From positions 1-64,000 of the forward strand of contig NZ_NMZQ01000004.1 in assembly GCF_010093125.1 (NCBI RefSeq): a DNA stretch of 64,000 nucleotides, given 5' to 3'. The notes under the pieces were generated by a model. The model was not told the DNA's origin. It searched no databases and saw only the letters and a list, made by a program, of their open reading frames with translations. Shown piece by piece: positions 1 to 8,331 of this stretch. The stretch comes from Veillonella sp. R32. GTDB taxonomy: Bacteria > Bacillota > Negativicutes > Veillonellales > Veillonellaceae. Position 1 is the stretch's first letter. Each line of letters begins with the position of its first letter. The position numbers were made by a program, and so were the translations under genes.

Positions 1-170
1 CGGGACGGATAAACGCTGAAAGCATCTAAGCGTGAAACCAGCCTTGAGATGAGGTTTCTCATAACAAAAGTTAGTAAGATCCCATGTAGACGACATGGTT
101 GATAGGCCAGGTGTGGAAGAGCTGTGAGGCTTGGAGCTGACTGGTACTAATAGATCGAGGGCTTTACTTA
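1..170 (+). rRNA. rrl: 23S rRNA, 3' end (partial)
   Basis: The sequence ends with the conserved 23S terminal region, including GGTACTAATAGATCGAGGGC, and is followed by a spacer and 5S rRNA. The gene begins outside the window. The exact 3' boundary (about 170) is estimated from the usual position shortly after this motif. Confidence 0.93.
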
Positions 171-301
171 TAAATAGTGAACCAAATTAAAATGGTAGTC
201 ACTAGACGGTAGCAACAAACTTCAATCAACGAATTATCTAATGTGTAACTTACAGCATCTACACTTCTATGTGGTTTTCAGAGTACAAGCTCTGACAGAT
301 T
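171..301 (+). other. 23S-5S internal spacer
   Basis: AT-rich spacer between 23S and 5S. A 6-bp hairpin (TCAGAG 278-283 / CTCTGA 290-295) lies just before 5S and may be a processing stem. No tRNA is present in the spacer. Confidence 0.6.
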
Positions 302-417
<116 letters not shown>

Positions 418-420
418 ATG

Positions 421-460
421 AAAATAAAAGGTCGTGTCGAAAGACACGGCCTTTTATTTT
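421..460 (+). terminator. rRNA operon terminator
   Basis: An 18-bp nearly perfect hairpin (arms 421-438 and 443-460) with a GAAA tetraloop, flanked by A and T runs, directly after 5S. Confidence 0.9.
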
Positions 461-507
461 TGTTACTCTAACGAGTAACAATCTGTCCAGGCGCTTCCAA
501 GAGGAGC

Positions 508-551
508 TATTAGTAGGAGTATCTCAATAGGTAGAGGTACAATAGAAGCGG
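508..551 (+). repeat. 44-bp direct repeat, copy 1
   Basis: Identical to 865-908. Begins TATTAGTAGGAG and ends AATAGAAGCGG. It precedes a hairpin module in both places, so it appears to be the leading part of a composite repeat. Confidence 0.85.
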
Positions 552-570
552 CGTGGAATAAATAGTGAAC

Positions 571-664
571 CCCATTTGAAGGAGCGCTAGCGACGCACAA
601 ATGGGTGTGAATCTTTTAGTTCGCAGCGTAAAATTCTTCGGAGAAGAATTCACAGCTGACGAAC
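571..664 (+). repeat. Structured repeat, hairpin modules B1 and C1
   Basis: Hairpin B1 has an 8-bp perfect stem (CCCATTTG 571-578 / CAAATGGG 598-605) and a loop with AGGAGC and GCGACGC. Hairpin C1 follows: outer stem GTTCGCAGC (619-627) with GCTG-A-CGAAC (655-664, one bulged A) and apical stem AATTCTTC (632-639) / GAAGAATT (643-650). The same architecture with different stem bases occurs at 927-1019. Confidence 0.75.
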
Positions 665-738
665 AGATAGGAAAGAATACAGTATTTTAGTTTATTCGTT
701 TCTACCTATCCGACCAGAAGCTGGGAAAAGTAGGGCAA

Positions 739-829
739 ACAATTTGAAGGAGCAGCGCGACGCGCAAATTGTATTGCATCACTTTCTTGCGAAGCGAGTG
801 AAACGAAGCGAAGCATGATAGGTAGTCGC
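739..829 (+). repeat. Structured repeat, module B2 plus tail D1
   Basis: Hairpin B2: ACAATTTG (739-746) / CAAATTGT (765-772), loop AAGGAGC...GCGACGCG. The tail (about 755-829) recurs at 1042-1115 with a few differences and ends in GATAGGTAGTCG, a string also found at the 3' end of 5S rRNA (about 400-412). This suggests partial derivation from, or recombination with, the 5S region. Confidence 0.7.
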
Positions 830-864
830 AAAGAATGAAGTACACAGAGCTAGTTTCCAGTTGT

Positions 865-908
865 TATTAGTAGGAGTATCTCAATAGGTAGAGGTACAAT
901 AGAAGCGG
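865..908 (+). repeat. 44-bp direct repeat, copy 2
   Basis: Identical to 508-551 and again located upstream of B and C hairpin modules. Confidence 0.85.
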
Positions 909-926
909 TCCTGGTATGCAGTGAGC

Positions 927-1019
927 ATAATTTATAGGAGCAAAGCGACGCATAAATTATTGCGAATCGCATAGTTTGGGGCGTAAGATTTCTCGAAGAG
1001 AAATCCACAGCATCCGAAC
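927..1019 (+). repeat. Structured repeat, hairpin modules B3 and C3
   Basis: Hairpin B3: ATAATTTAT (927-935) / ATAAATTAT (952-960), loop AGGAGC...GCGACGC. Hairpin C3: outer stem GTTTGG (974-979) / CCGAAC (1014-1019) and apical stem GATTTCTC (987-994) / GAGAAATC (998-1005) with a GAA loop. Stems differ in sequence from the first copy but remain complementary. Confidence 0.75.
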
Positions 1020-1041
1020 GGACGTATTTAAAATGTACTAG

Positions 1042-1115
1042 GCGCGACGCGCAAATTGTATTGCATCACTTTTTTGCGAAGCGAGTAAACGAAGCTAAGC
1101 ATGATAGGTAGTCGT
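1042..1115 (+). repeat. Structured repeat, truncated module B4 plus tail D2
   Basis: Begins inside the B loop (GCGCGACGCGC), so the left stem is missing. The rest matches 755-829 closely and ends in GATAGGTAGTCG. Confidence 0.7.
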
Positions 1116-1181
1116 AAAAAGACCTAAAAACAATCACTAGCCATAATTACAATATGGTACAGCTACGTTTTTAGGTCTTTT
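1116..1181. terminator. Bidirectional terminator before the MazG-like gene
   Basis: AAAAAGACCTAAAAAC (1116-1131) pairs with GTTTTTAGGTCTTTT (1167-1181), with a small inner hairpin CCATA/TATGG. A and T runs on both sides allow it to serve the minus-strand gene ending at 1197. Confidence 0.75.
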
Positions 1182-1196
1182 ATAGTATTTAATTAA

Positions 1197-1535
1197 TTAT
1201 GGTAAATCTCGTTCTTTTTCTTCTACGAAGTCCATAATTGCTTTTTCAAAGTCAATGCCCATACGATCGGCTAGGGCTGCTAGCCACCACACACATTCGC
1301 CTAATTTATGAGGTAAGAGAGTTTTTAAATCGCCTTCAGTATCTGCTGTAGGCCAAGTTTTTTCATAGGCCATAGCAAGGCGCCCCACTAAGGCCGCATC
1401 TGTTAAAAAGCCTAATGCATCTTCTTCAATAGTCCAACGTTTGCCATTTAGAGAGTCTTCTAATTTGTGATACGATTCGCGGATGGCTAAATTTCGTTTA
1501 ATTGCTTCCTGTAATGTTATGTGTTCTTTGCTCAT
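1197..1535 (-). CDS. MazG-like nucleotide pyrophosphohydrolase family protein
   Basis: 112 aa from the ATG at 1533-1535, which has AAGGAGA 5 bases upstream; a longer in-frame start at 1562 has no ribosome binding site. The C-terminal half (LGECVWWLAALADRMGIDFEKAI) resembles the alpha-helical MazG/MazG-like fold, whose members hydrolyse non-canonical NTPs. The typical EExxE metal-binding pattern is only partly visible (HKLGEC in place of an ExxDE motif), so activity is uncertain. It stands alone, between a terminator and a long non-coding stretch. The family call is moderately secure; the substrate is unknown. Confidence 0.6.
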   Translation of the reverse strand: MSKEHITLQEAIKRNLAIRESYHKLEDSLNGKRWTIEEDALGFLTDAALVGRLAMAYEKTWPTADTEGDLKTLLPHKLGECVWWLAALADRMGIDFEKAIMDFVEEKERDLP

Positions 1536-2117
1536 GAGAGTCTCCTTAATAGCTTTATCCACAGTCCACAGTCAATAATATTTGTATAGAGAATATTCGT
1601 ATGTTTTCATTATATCATAGATATATGCATTTGTTTCATGGTTAACTTAGGAATTAAGTATATATAGGGATTAGGGTATTAAATGAAATAAGTTATCAAT
1701 TATTGGAGATTAAGATAAAATTGATACTAGTAAGCTAAGACAAAAGCAATACTATTAAGTTGAGTGAAAAGTAATTCAAAGCATAGCGATGCTATTTAGC
1801 TAATAATAAAGGTAATGAAGATAAGGTTCAATCGATAAAATATAGGACTAATTACAGTTTTAATGACGGTTTATATAAGAGAATATATACACAACTATCC
1901 ATTTATTTAGCGATGAATATGAGAAAAAATATCAATTATTAGATTGATAAAATTAGATGGAATTCTATATTGTTTCAAGATATGCTCATATCCTATTGAC
2001 AATGTATGATTTAAAACGTAAAATTACAGACAGCTTTACATTTACGTGATACGTGTGCTTTAAATACCTGCTAAATTTATAGGAATTAACCTTAGTTTGT
2101 ATTATATAACATATTTC
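1536..2117. other. Intergenic stretch with no recognised gene
   Basis: About 580 bp of AT-rich sequence between the MazG-like gene and the sulfate cluster. No convincing ORF, tRNA or known RNA motif was seen on either strand. Confidence 0.5.
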
Positions 2118-2174
2118 GTGTTGTATTACATACTCAGTGCTGTACTACATACTTAGTGTTGTAGTACAAACTTA
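2118..2174 (+). promoter_or_regulatory. Three 19-bp tandem units with TGTANTACA palindromes
   Basis: Three consecutive 19-bp units (2118-2136, 2137-2155, 2156-2174) each contain a 9-bp palindrome: TGTATTACA (2122-2130), TGTACTACA (2141-2149) and TGTAGTACA (2160-2168). The central base varies while both half-sites are kept. This looks like a cooperative operator array about 110 bp before the first sulfate transport gene. The cognate regulator is not in the window. Confidence 0.6.
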
Positions 2175-2285
2175 GTATAACGCAGTAAAGATAGGGCACT
2201 TCATGTTTGAGAAAGAAGCGAGGTAGATTAGTTCAATGGTGTGCTAATCGAAAAAGAGAGAGTTAAAAAGATTGAAGGTATGTTT

Positions 2286-3308
2286 ATGAAACGAAGAGGT
2301 TGGTACATGCTTCTCGCCGTAGGCATAGTGGGGGCTATGATATGGGGAACACAGCAGGCTGTATCACCGCATGCGGAAGACGCGGTGACGACGCTGACGA
2401 ATGTGTCCTATGATCCTACACGAGAGTTTTACGAAGCTTATAATGCTGATTTTGCAGCGTATTATAAAGCACGAACCGGTAAAGACGTAGTGATTCATCA
2501 ATCTCATGGTGGCTCAGGAAACCAAGCAAGATCCGTTGTAGAAGGTTTTGATGCTGATGTGGTTACCTTAGCCTTAGCGCAAGATGTGAATTTATTACAA
2601 AAGGTTCACTTATTAGATCCGAATTGGGAGTCTGATTTACCTAATTATTCAGCGCCCTATACATCGACAATTGTATTTTTGGTGCGTAAAGGCAATCCCT
2701 TACAGATTAAGGATTGGAAGGATTTAATTAAGCCCGGTATTCGTTTAATTGCGCCCGATCCAAAGAGTAGTGGAGGTGCTTGTTGGATTTTTTTAGCGGC
2801 CTATGCCTATGGGGCAGGACCTAGTGATGATACTACGAAGGCGACTGCTTTTGTGAAACAGTTGTATGCAAATGTGGCTGTTATGGATGCTGGCGCTCGT
2901 GGAGCGACGACAACGTTTGTAGAAAACAAACAAGGCGATGTACTGCTTGCCTGGGAAAATGAAGCGAAACAGATACTAGAACATTATCCTGGTGAGTATG
3001 AACTTATAACTCCGTCAGTATCTATTGTGGCTGAACCGAGTGTAGCTGTTGTGGCTGAAATTGCAAAGAAACGAGGCACTTATGAAGTGGCTCGTCAGTA
3101 TTTAAGTCATTTATATGAGCCAAATAGCCAGCGATTAATTGCTAAATATGGATTTAGACCTACGGACCCTACCATTATGGCTGAGGTGGCTAATGAATAT
3201 CCTACACCACAACGTATGGTTACCATTCGTGATTTTGGTGGTTGGCCTGCTGCTTATGAGCGTTTCTTTGAAGATGGCGCCCTATTCGATACGATTCGGG
3301 ATGAATAG
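2286..3308 (+). CDS. sbp: Sulfate ABC transporter, periplasmic sulfate-binding protein
   Basis: 340 aa from the ATG at 2286 (GAAGG 7 bases upstream); an in-frame GTG at 2241 would add 15 residues before the signal peptide. The N-terminus MKRRGWYMLLAVGIVGAMIWG is a signal or anchor sequence. The body carries sulfate-binding protein signatures: VSYDPTREFYEAYN, HGGSGNQARSV and GADVVTLALAQDV-like text. It captures sulfate or thiosulfate for the CysTWA importer. First gene of a tight operon: the permease gene starts 9 bases after its stop. Family assignment is firm; whether thiosulfate is also bound cannot be told. Confidence 0.93.
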   Translation: MKRRGWYMLLAVGIVGAMIWGTQQAVSPHAEDAVTTLTNVSYDPTREFYEAYNADFAAYYKARTGKDVVIHQSHGGSGNQARSVVEGFDADVVTLALAQDVNLLQKVHLLDPNWESDLPNYSAPYTSTIVFLVRKGNPLQIKDWKDLIKPGIRLIAPDPKSSGGACWIFLAAYAYGAGPSDDTTKATAFVKQLYANVAVMDAGARGATTTFVENKQGDVLLAWENEAKQILEHYPGEYELITPSVSIVAEPSVAVVAEIAKKRGTYEVARQYLSHLYEPNSQRLIAKYGFRPTDPTIMAEVANEYPTPQRMVTIRDFGGWPAAYERFFEDGALFDTIRDE

Positions 3309-3317
3309 GAGGGGCTT

Positions 3318-4169
3318 ATGAAAAGACAAATACACACAAATGGTAAGCACCCTCGTTTATTGCCAGGCTTTGGTTTGACATTAGGTGTAACCTTAACGAT
3401 TTTATCCATTATTATTATTTTACCGGTAGGCACTATTTTAGGCTATGCGGTGCAGATTCCGCCAACTGTGTTTTGGCAAACGATTGCTAAGCCCGTAGTA
3501 TGGCATGCTTTTGCGACTAGTCTTATGACATCCTTTGTGGCGGCCGCCATTAATTTAGTCTTTGGTACATTGTTAGCTTGGATTTTAGTGCGCTATACGT
3601 TCCCAGGACGGCGTTTTATCGATAGCTTAATAGAATTGCCCTTTGCACTGCCTACCGCTGTGGCAGGGATTACTCTATCTAAGTTATATTCTGAGTCCGG
3701 TTTATTAGGGAGTACACTCGTGCAGTGGGGCATTTCCCTAGTATATACCAAAATAGGCATTATTATAGCCCTTGTATTTGTAGGGATTCCTTTCGTAGTA
3801 CGATCGGTGGAACCTGTGCTCGCTAAATTAGATGGTTCTTATGAAGAAGCGGGCGCTGTGTTGGGGGCGAATAATTTTACTATATTCCGTCGCATTATTT
3901 TGCCTGAAATTTTACCCGCTGGCTTAGCCGGTTTTGCCTTAGCCTTTGCACGAGGTCTTGGTGAATATGGTAGTGTTATTTATATTTCCGGGAATAGTGC
4001 GAAAGCGCAAACGCAGGTCGTGTCCTATGTAATCATGCAGAAATTAAACTACATTGACTATGAAGGGGCGACGGCCATGGCATTGCTTCTATTAGTGTTG
4101 GCCTTTTTAATTTTGCTGAGCGTTAATTTATTGCAATTGCGTCAGGCAAAGCGGTTAGGAGGTCGATAA
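3318..4169 (+). CDS. cysT: Sulfate ABC transporter permease CysT
   Basis: 283 aa, start preceded by AGGAGGGG. An inner-membrane permease with about six hydrophobic segments and the ABC-permease EAA loop (YEEAGAVLGANNFTIFRRIILPEILP, about residues 174-198) that contacts the ATPase. The segment LPFALPTAVAGITLSKLY is typical of CysT/CysU. It forms the channel with CysW, whose gene starts one base after this stop, so translation is probably coupled. Confidence 0.94.
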   Translation: MKRQIHTNGKHPRLLPGFGLTLGVTLTILSIIIILPVGTILGYAVQIPPTVFWQTIAKPVVWHAFATSLMTSFVAAAINLVFGTLLAWILVRYTFPGRRFIDSLIELPFALPTAVAGITLSKLYSESGLLGSTLVQWGISLVYTKIGIIIALVFVGIPFVVRSVEPVLAKLDGSYEEAGAVLGANNFTIFRRIILPEILPAGLAGFALAFARGLGEYGSVIYISGNSAKAQTQVVSYVIMQKLNYIDYEGATAMALLLLVLAFLILLSVNLLQLRQAKRLGGR

Positions 4170-4170
4170 G

Positions 4171-5007
4171 ATGAAACAGTCAAAGTTGGTAGAGTACAGC
4201 TTAATTACTTTAGGCTTCCTGTTCGTCATTTTGATGCTAGTATTTCCCTTAGTAACGGTCGTTGTCAGTTCGTTAGCACAGGGCTGGGACTTTTATATAA
4301 AAGCCATTACGACGCCTTATGTACTATCTGCATTAGGGCTTACCTTAGTGGCCGCTTTAGTGGCTGTACTAGTGAGTGGCTTATTTGGATTATGCGCGGC
4401 CTATAGCATTGGTAAATTTGATTTTAAAGGGAAACAGTTTTTAATGACCTTGATTGATGTGCCCTTTTCTATTTCCCCTGTTATTGCTGGGTTAGCCTTT
4501 ATTATGGTTTTTGGTCGCATTGGTTGGGGCTATGGCATTTTAGACAGTCTTAATCAATGGTTAGGCACTAATTGGCGCGTAGTGTTTGCCTTGCCAGGTG
4601 TATTTTTAGCTACGATTTTTGTTACCTTGCCATTCGTCTTCCGTGAAGTCATTGGGGTGATGCATACACGGGGGCGTGAAGAGGAAGAGGCGGCTGTGTT
4701 AATGGGTGCTTCTGGGATGACCGTATTTTGGAAAATTACCTTTCCACAAATAAAATGGGGCTTCCTGTATGGCGTTTTACTGTGTGCCGCTAGAGCATTG
4801 GGGGAATTTGGTGCAGTAGCGGCCTTATCTAAAGCGCGTGGAAGCACCTTTACTTTGCCGTTAGAAATTGATGCATTATATATGTCGGGGTCTGCTACGG
4901 GGGTAACAGCCGCCTTTGCTGCCTCGTCAGTACTAGTTATTTTATCTATATTATTGTTAGTCTTACGAGCCTATGTGGAACATCGCGTAGGTCACGCAGG
5001 GGATTAA
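4171..5007 (+). CDS. cysW: Sulfate ABC transporter permease CysW
   Basis: 278 aa, ATG at 4171 with AGGAGG upstream inside the end of cysT. Polytopic membrane protein with DVPFSISPVIAGLAF, a CysW signature, and an EAA loop (EEEEAAVLMGASGMTVFWKITFPQIKWG). Partner of CysT in the sulfate channel. Length and order (sbp-cysT-cysW-cysA) are standard. Confidence 0.94.
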   Translation: MKQSKLVEYSLITLGFLFVILMLVFPLVTVVVSSLAQGWDFYIKAITTPYVLSALGLTLVAALVAVLVSGLFGLCAAYSIGKFDFKGKQFLMTLIDVPFSISPVIAGLAFIMVFGRIGWGYGILDSLNQWLGTNWRVVFALPGVFLATIFVTLPFVFREVIGVMHTRGREEEEAAVLMGASGMTVFWKITFPQIKWGFLYGVLLCAARALGEFGAVAALSKARGSTFTLPLEIDALYMSGSATGVTAAFAASSVLVILSILLLVLRAYVEHRVGHAGD

Positions 5008-5038
5008 TATAGCCAAAGAGAGAGTTTGAGGTGATGAG

Positions 5039-6118
5039 ATGGAAGAAAGAGCCTCTCAATATGTAGCGATGGAAGGCATTTTTAAGCAGTTTGGTAATTA
5101 TGAAGCTTCCAAGGATGTAAATTTTCATATCGCCGAAGGTAAAATAGTGGCTCTCTTAGGGCCTAGTGGTAGTGGTAAAACTACTATTTTACGCATGTTA
5201 GCAGGTCTAGAGCATCCAGACCAAGGGGATATTTATATTGCTGGTCAACGAGTCAATTCAATCGTGCCAGCGAAACGAGGCATTGGCTTTGTATTTCAGA
5301 ATTATGCCTTATTTCGTCACATGACAGTATTCGATAATATTGCTTTTGGTCTGACTGTACAAAAAGAAGATCCTAAGGCCATAGAAAAACGCGTATTGGA
5401 GTTATTAGATTTGGTGGGTCTTGCTAATTTGCAAGATCGGTATCCTGGTGAATTATCTGGGGGCCAACGGCAACGTGTAGCCTTTGCTAGAGCCTTAGCG
5501 CCACGGCCTAATGTATTGCTTTTAGATGAACCTTTTGCAGCTATCGACGCCAAAGTTAAGCATGAGCTTCGGCAATGGTTAAAAGCGACCATTAAAAAAT
5601 CTGGGATTACCAGTATTTTTGTTACGCATGATCAGGAAGAAGCGGTGGAATTAGCCGATGAGATTATTGTAACGAATAATGGTCGAATTGAGCAGATGGG
5701 GACGCCTGAAGAAATATATGGTGAACCAGCAACGCCTTTTGTAGCGGGCTTTATGGGGAAGGCTAAGGGTATAATGCATTATGAAACCTTGACCGGTTTT
5801 GAACGGGAAGAGGGCTTTGAATGGGCCATTATTCGCCCTGAATTTGTGGCTGTGTTTAAAGCGGATGCGGATCACGAAGATAGAAGTGCTGTAGAGCAAG
5901 GCGTGGTAGAAGCGGTGGCGTTTCAGGGAACGCGCCTTAGTATGCGCATTCGTATTGGTGAACATTTAATTGAAGCGGAGCAGCCGATTGAAGCCGCCTC
6001 TTTTGAAGTGGGGGAAACCGTGCAAGTTTTGATTTATCGCCTGTTCTTGTGTAGTAACACGGATGTTCATATTGTGAAAAATAAAGCCCTTGAATCGGGT
6101 CAAGTATTCTATATTTAA
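5039..6118 (+). CDS. cysA: Sulfate ABC transporter ATP-binding protein CysA
   Basis: 359 aa. Walker A GPSGSGKTT at residues 41-49, Q-loop FQNYALF, ABC signature LSGGQRQRV, Walker B VLLLDEPFAAID and the H-loop histidine in FVTHDQEEA. A C-terminal TOBE-like domain of about 110 residues follows (from about residue 240), as in CysA/PotA. It energises sulfate import. It lies 31 bases after cysW and 55 before aprA in the same operon. Confidence 0.95.
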   Translation: MEERASQYVAMEGIFKQFGNYEASKDVNFHIAEGKIVALLGPSGSGKTTILRMLAGLEHPDQGDIYIAGQRVNSIVPAKRGIGFVFQNYALFRHMTVFDNIAFGLTVQKEDPKAIEKRVLELLDLVGLANLQDRYPGELSGGQRQRVAFARALAPRPNVLLLDEPFAAIDAKVKHELRQWLKATIKKSGITSIFVTHDQEEAVELADEIIVTNNGRIEQMGTPEEIYGEPATPFVAGFMGKAKGIMHYETLTGFEREEGFEWAIIRPEFVAVFKADADHEDRSAVEQGVVEAVAFQGTRLSMRIRIGEHLIEAEQPIEAASFEVGETVQVLIYRLFLCSNTDVHIVKNKALESGQVFYI

Positions 6119-6173
6119 AAAAATATAAGAAAACAGGTGTTTTACAGACTAGGAAATTAGGTGGGATAGACGT

Positions 6174-7871
6174 ATGAAATTTGAGAAACGAGAGCGAATC
6201 GATACCGATGTGCTTATTATTGGCGGTGGTACGGCGGGCTGTTATGCAGCGTTGACCTTACAAGCTCACAGTGAGGCCAAGGTACTCATTGTGGAAAAGG
6301 CAGCCATTCGTCGTAGTGGCTGTTTAGCGGCTGGCGTGAATGCCCTTAATGCGTATATTGTAAAAGGTCGTAAACCTCAGGATTATGTGGATTATGCGAC
6401 GAAGGATGCGGCCGGCATTGTCCGTCAAGACTTGTTACTCTCCATGAGTGAGCGTTTGAATGGAGTTACCAAAGTATTAGAAGATTTAGGTCTGGTTATT
6501 TTAAAAGACGCTAATGGCGAGTATATGGCTAGAGGCAATCGGAACATTAAAATTAATGGTGAAAACATTAAACCTATTTTAGCCGATGCAGTGTTACAAC
6601 TGCCAAACACCACTGTTATGGAACATGTTATCATGACAGACTATTTAGTGGAAGATGGGGAAATCAAAGGCGCTGTAGGCTTTTCCTTGCGGCATAACGT
6701 AGCCTATGAAATTTATGCACCTTATGTAATCTGTGCCACTGGTGGGGCGGCTGGTTTATATCGTCCTAATAATCCGGGGTTTTCAAGGCATAAGATGTGG
6801 TATTCCCCGTTTAATACAGGGGCTGGTTATGCTATGGGCATTCAGGCCGGCGCTGAAATGACGACCTTTGAAATGCGTTTTATAGCCTTGCGATGCAAAG
6901 ACACGATTGCACCAACGGGTACGATTGCACAAGGCGTAGGGGCTAAGCAGGTCAATGCTGATGGTGAGGTATATGAAACTAAATATGGCCTCACCACCTC
7001 ACAACGGGTGTATGGTACGGTAAAGGAAACGTTAGATGGTCATGGACCTTGCTATTTAGCTACGGAAGGCATTACGAGCGAACAGAATATGGACCTACTA
7101 AAAGCCTATCTGAATATGGCGCCCGGGCAGACCTTGAAATGGCTAGAATCTGGGGAAGGTCCACAACAGCAGAATGTAGAAATTGAAGGCACCGAGCCTT
7201 ATATTGTAGGCGGTCACACGGCTAGTGGCTATTGGGTGGATACGAATCGTGAAACGACCATTCGCAATTTATATGCGGCTGGTGATGTAGCCGGTGGTTG
7301 TCCACAAAAATATGTAACGGGTGCGTTAGCTGAAGGGGAAATTGCGGCACTAGCTATTGCCAAACGCTATGAAGCGGGCAAGCCTAGTGGGGTTCACGTT
7401 TCACCAGCCCTAGCGGCGCAAGCTCAGACTTATTTAGATGCGTATGATAGCTATCTGACGGGCGAGGCTCCTTTATATACGACAGAACAGTTAGAAGAAG
7501 CGATGCAGCGCACTATGGATAGCTATGCAGGGGGGATTGGTTCCTACTATCGGTTTAATAGTAAACAGTTGGCTAAAGCGAAGGCCCGCATTGAAGAGTT
7601 ACAAATCATGGCCAATCATTTGAAGGCGGATACTTTACATGATTTACTGTTCATTTATGAATTAAAAGAACGACTAGTTGTATGTTTAACCTTGATAGCT
7701 CATTTAGGGGCTCGGCAAGAAACGCGCTGGCATAGTTTTGCAGAAAATCTAGATTATCCTGAAACGAGTGATGAATGGCTTTGTTATGTCAATTCAGTAG
7801 CTACTGACAAGGGCATTGAAATTCGACAACGACCATTGGTGAAGGAGGATTATTATGAGCATCAGAATTGA
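6174..7871 (+). CDS. aprA: Adenylylsulfate (APS) reductase alpha subunit, AprA type
   Basis: 565 aa flavoprotein. N-terminal dinucleotide fold VLIIGGGTAGCYAAL (residues 13-27), FAD contacts around RRSGCLAAGVNALNAY, and the conserved YIVGGHTASGYWVD and NLYAAGDVAGG segments of the fumarate reductase/AprA superfamily. It should reduce APS to sulfite and AMP, taking electrons from AprB. It is shorter than the roughly 640-660-residue subunits of classical sulfate reducers. Placement between a sulfate importer and CysDN, without sat/qmo-type genes, points to assimilation rather than respiration (inference). It overlaps aprB by 17 bases. Confidence 0.88.
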   Translation: MKFEKRERIDTDVLIIGGGTAGCYAALTLQAHSEAKVLIVEKAAIRRSGCLAAGVNALNAYIVKGRKPQDYVDYATKDAAGIVRQDLLLSMSERLNGVTKVLEDLGLVILKDANGEYMARGNRNIKINGENIKPILADAVLQLPNTTVMEHVIMTDYLVEDGEIKGAVGFSLRHNVAYEIYAPYVICATGGAAGLYRPNNPGFSRHKMWYSPFNTGAGYAMGIQAGAEMTTFEMRFIALRCKDTIAPTGTIAQGVGAKQVNADGEVYETKYGLTTSQRVYGTVKETLDGHGPCYLATEGITSEQNMDLLKAYLNMAPGQTLKWLESGEGPQQQNVEIEGTEPYIVGGHTASGYWVDTNRETTIRNLYAAGDVAGGCPQKYVTGALAEGEIAALAIAKRYEAGKPSGVHVSPALAAQAQTYLDAYDSYLTGEAPLYTTEQLEEAMQRTMDSYAGGIGSYYRFNSKQLAKAKARIEELQIMANHLKADTLHDLLFIYELKERLVVCLTLIAHLGARQETRWHSFAENLDYPETSDEWLCYVNSVATDKGIEIRQRPLVKEDYYEHQN

Positions 7872-8169
7872 TCAGAACACCTGCGTAGGTTGTCAGCGTT
7901 GCGTTAATATTTGTCCTGGTAGCTTACCGGCTATGAATGAGAGCGGTAAAGCCTTTATGGCCTATCCTAAGGATTGCTGGGGCTGTATGGCATGCATTAA
8001 AGAGTGTCCTGTAGGAGCCATTGCCTATTTCCTAGGTCCTGATATGGGCGGTAAAGGCGGCGCCATGAAGGCGCGCCGTGAAGGGCATTTTTGGAATTGG
8101 GAATATACCTCGGCGACTGGTGAACATCAGACCATTGTGGTAAATGCGCAAGAATCCAATCAGTACTAA
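7855..8169 (+). CDS. aprB: APS reductase beta subunit, AprB-type ferredoxin
   Basis: 104 aa, start within the end of aprA with AAGGAGG upstream. Two 4Fe-4S motifs: CVGCQRCVNICPG near the N-terminus and CWGCMACIKECPVGAIAYFLG in the middle. The aromatic residues after the second cluster resemble AprB. It is shorter than AprB of sulfate respirers (about 150 aa), lacking most of the C-terminal wrap-around tail. It passes electrons to the AprA flavin. The donor is not encoded here. Confidence 0.87.
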   Translation: MSIRIDQNTCVGCQRCVNICPGSLPAMNESGKAFMAYPKDCWGCMACIKECPVGAIAYFLGPDMGGKGGAMKARREGHFWNWEYTSATGEHQTIVVNAQESNQY

Positions 8170-8220
8170 TGGGTACTAATCGGTATTAATCAGTATTAAT
8201 CGGTATAAATCAGTATTAAA
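8161..8220 (+). repeat. Six 10-bp degenerate tandem repeats at the aprB stop
   Basis: Six consecutive 10-bp units with consensus CRGTAYTAAT (first CAGTACTAAT, last CAGTATTAAA) run from the last codons of aprB into the spacer before cysD. Repeated TAAT supplies several stop codons. Confidence 0.8.
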
Positions 8221-8260
8221 AAGTTTTTTATAAACTACCTTAGTTAGGAAGTCCTAACAA

Positions 8261-8282
8261 GCCAGGGCTATGTAGCCCCTGA
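8261..8282 (+). promoter_or_regulatory. Intercistronic hairpin upstream of cysD
   Basis: AGCCAGGGCTA and TAGCCCCTGACT form a GC-rich stem around a TG loop, without a following T run. It may stabilise or partly terminate the upstream message between aprB and cysD. Function is inferred only. Confidence 0.45.
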
Positions 8283-8331
8283 CTGTTGTATTTAGGTATT
8301 AGACTACGAGTAAAAGAGAGAAGGTTGTAAC

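Noticed and set aside
461-1116. CRISPR array
   Set aside because: Repeats are few, of different types, not evenly spaced and hairpin-forming; no cas genes in the window.
4554-4847. Open frame antisense to cysW
   Set aside because: Lies inside a well-supported gene, has no ribosome binding site and low-complexity translation; a shadow of codon bias.
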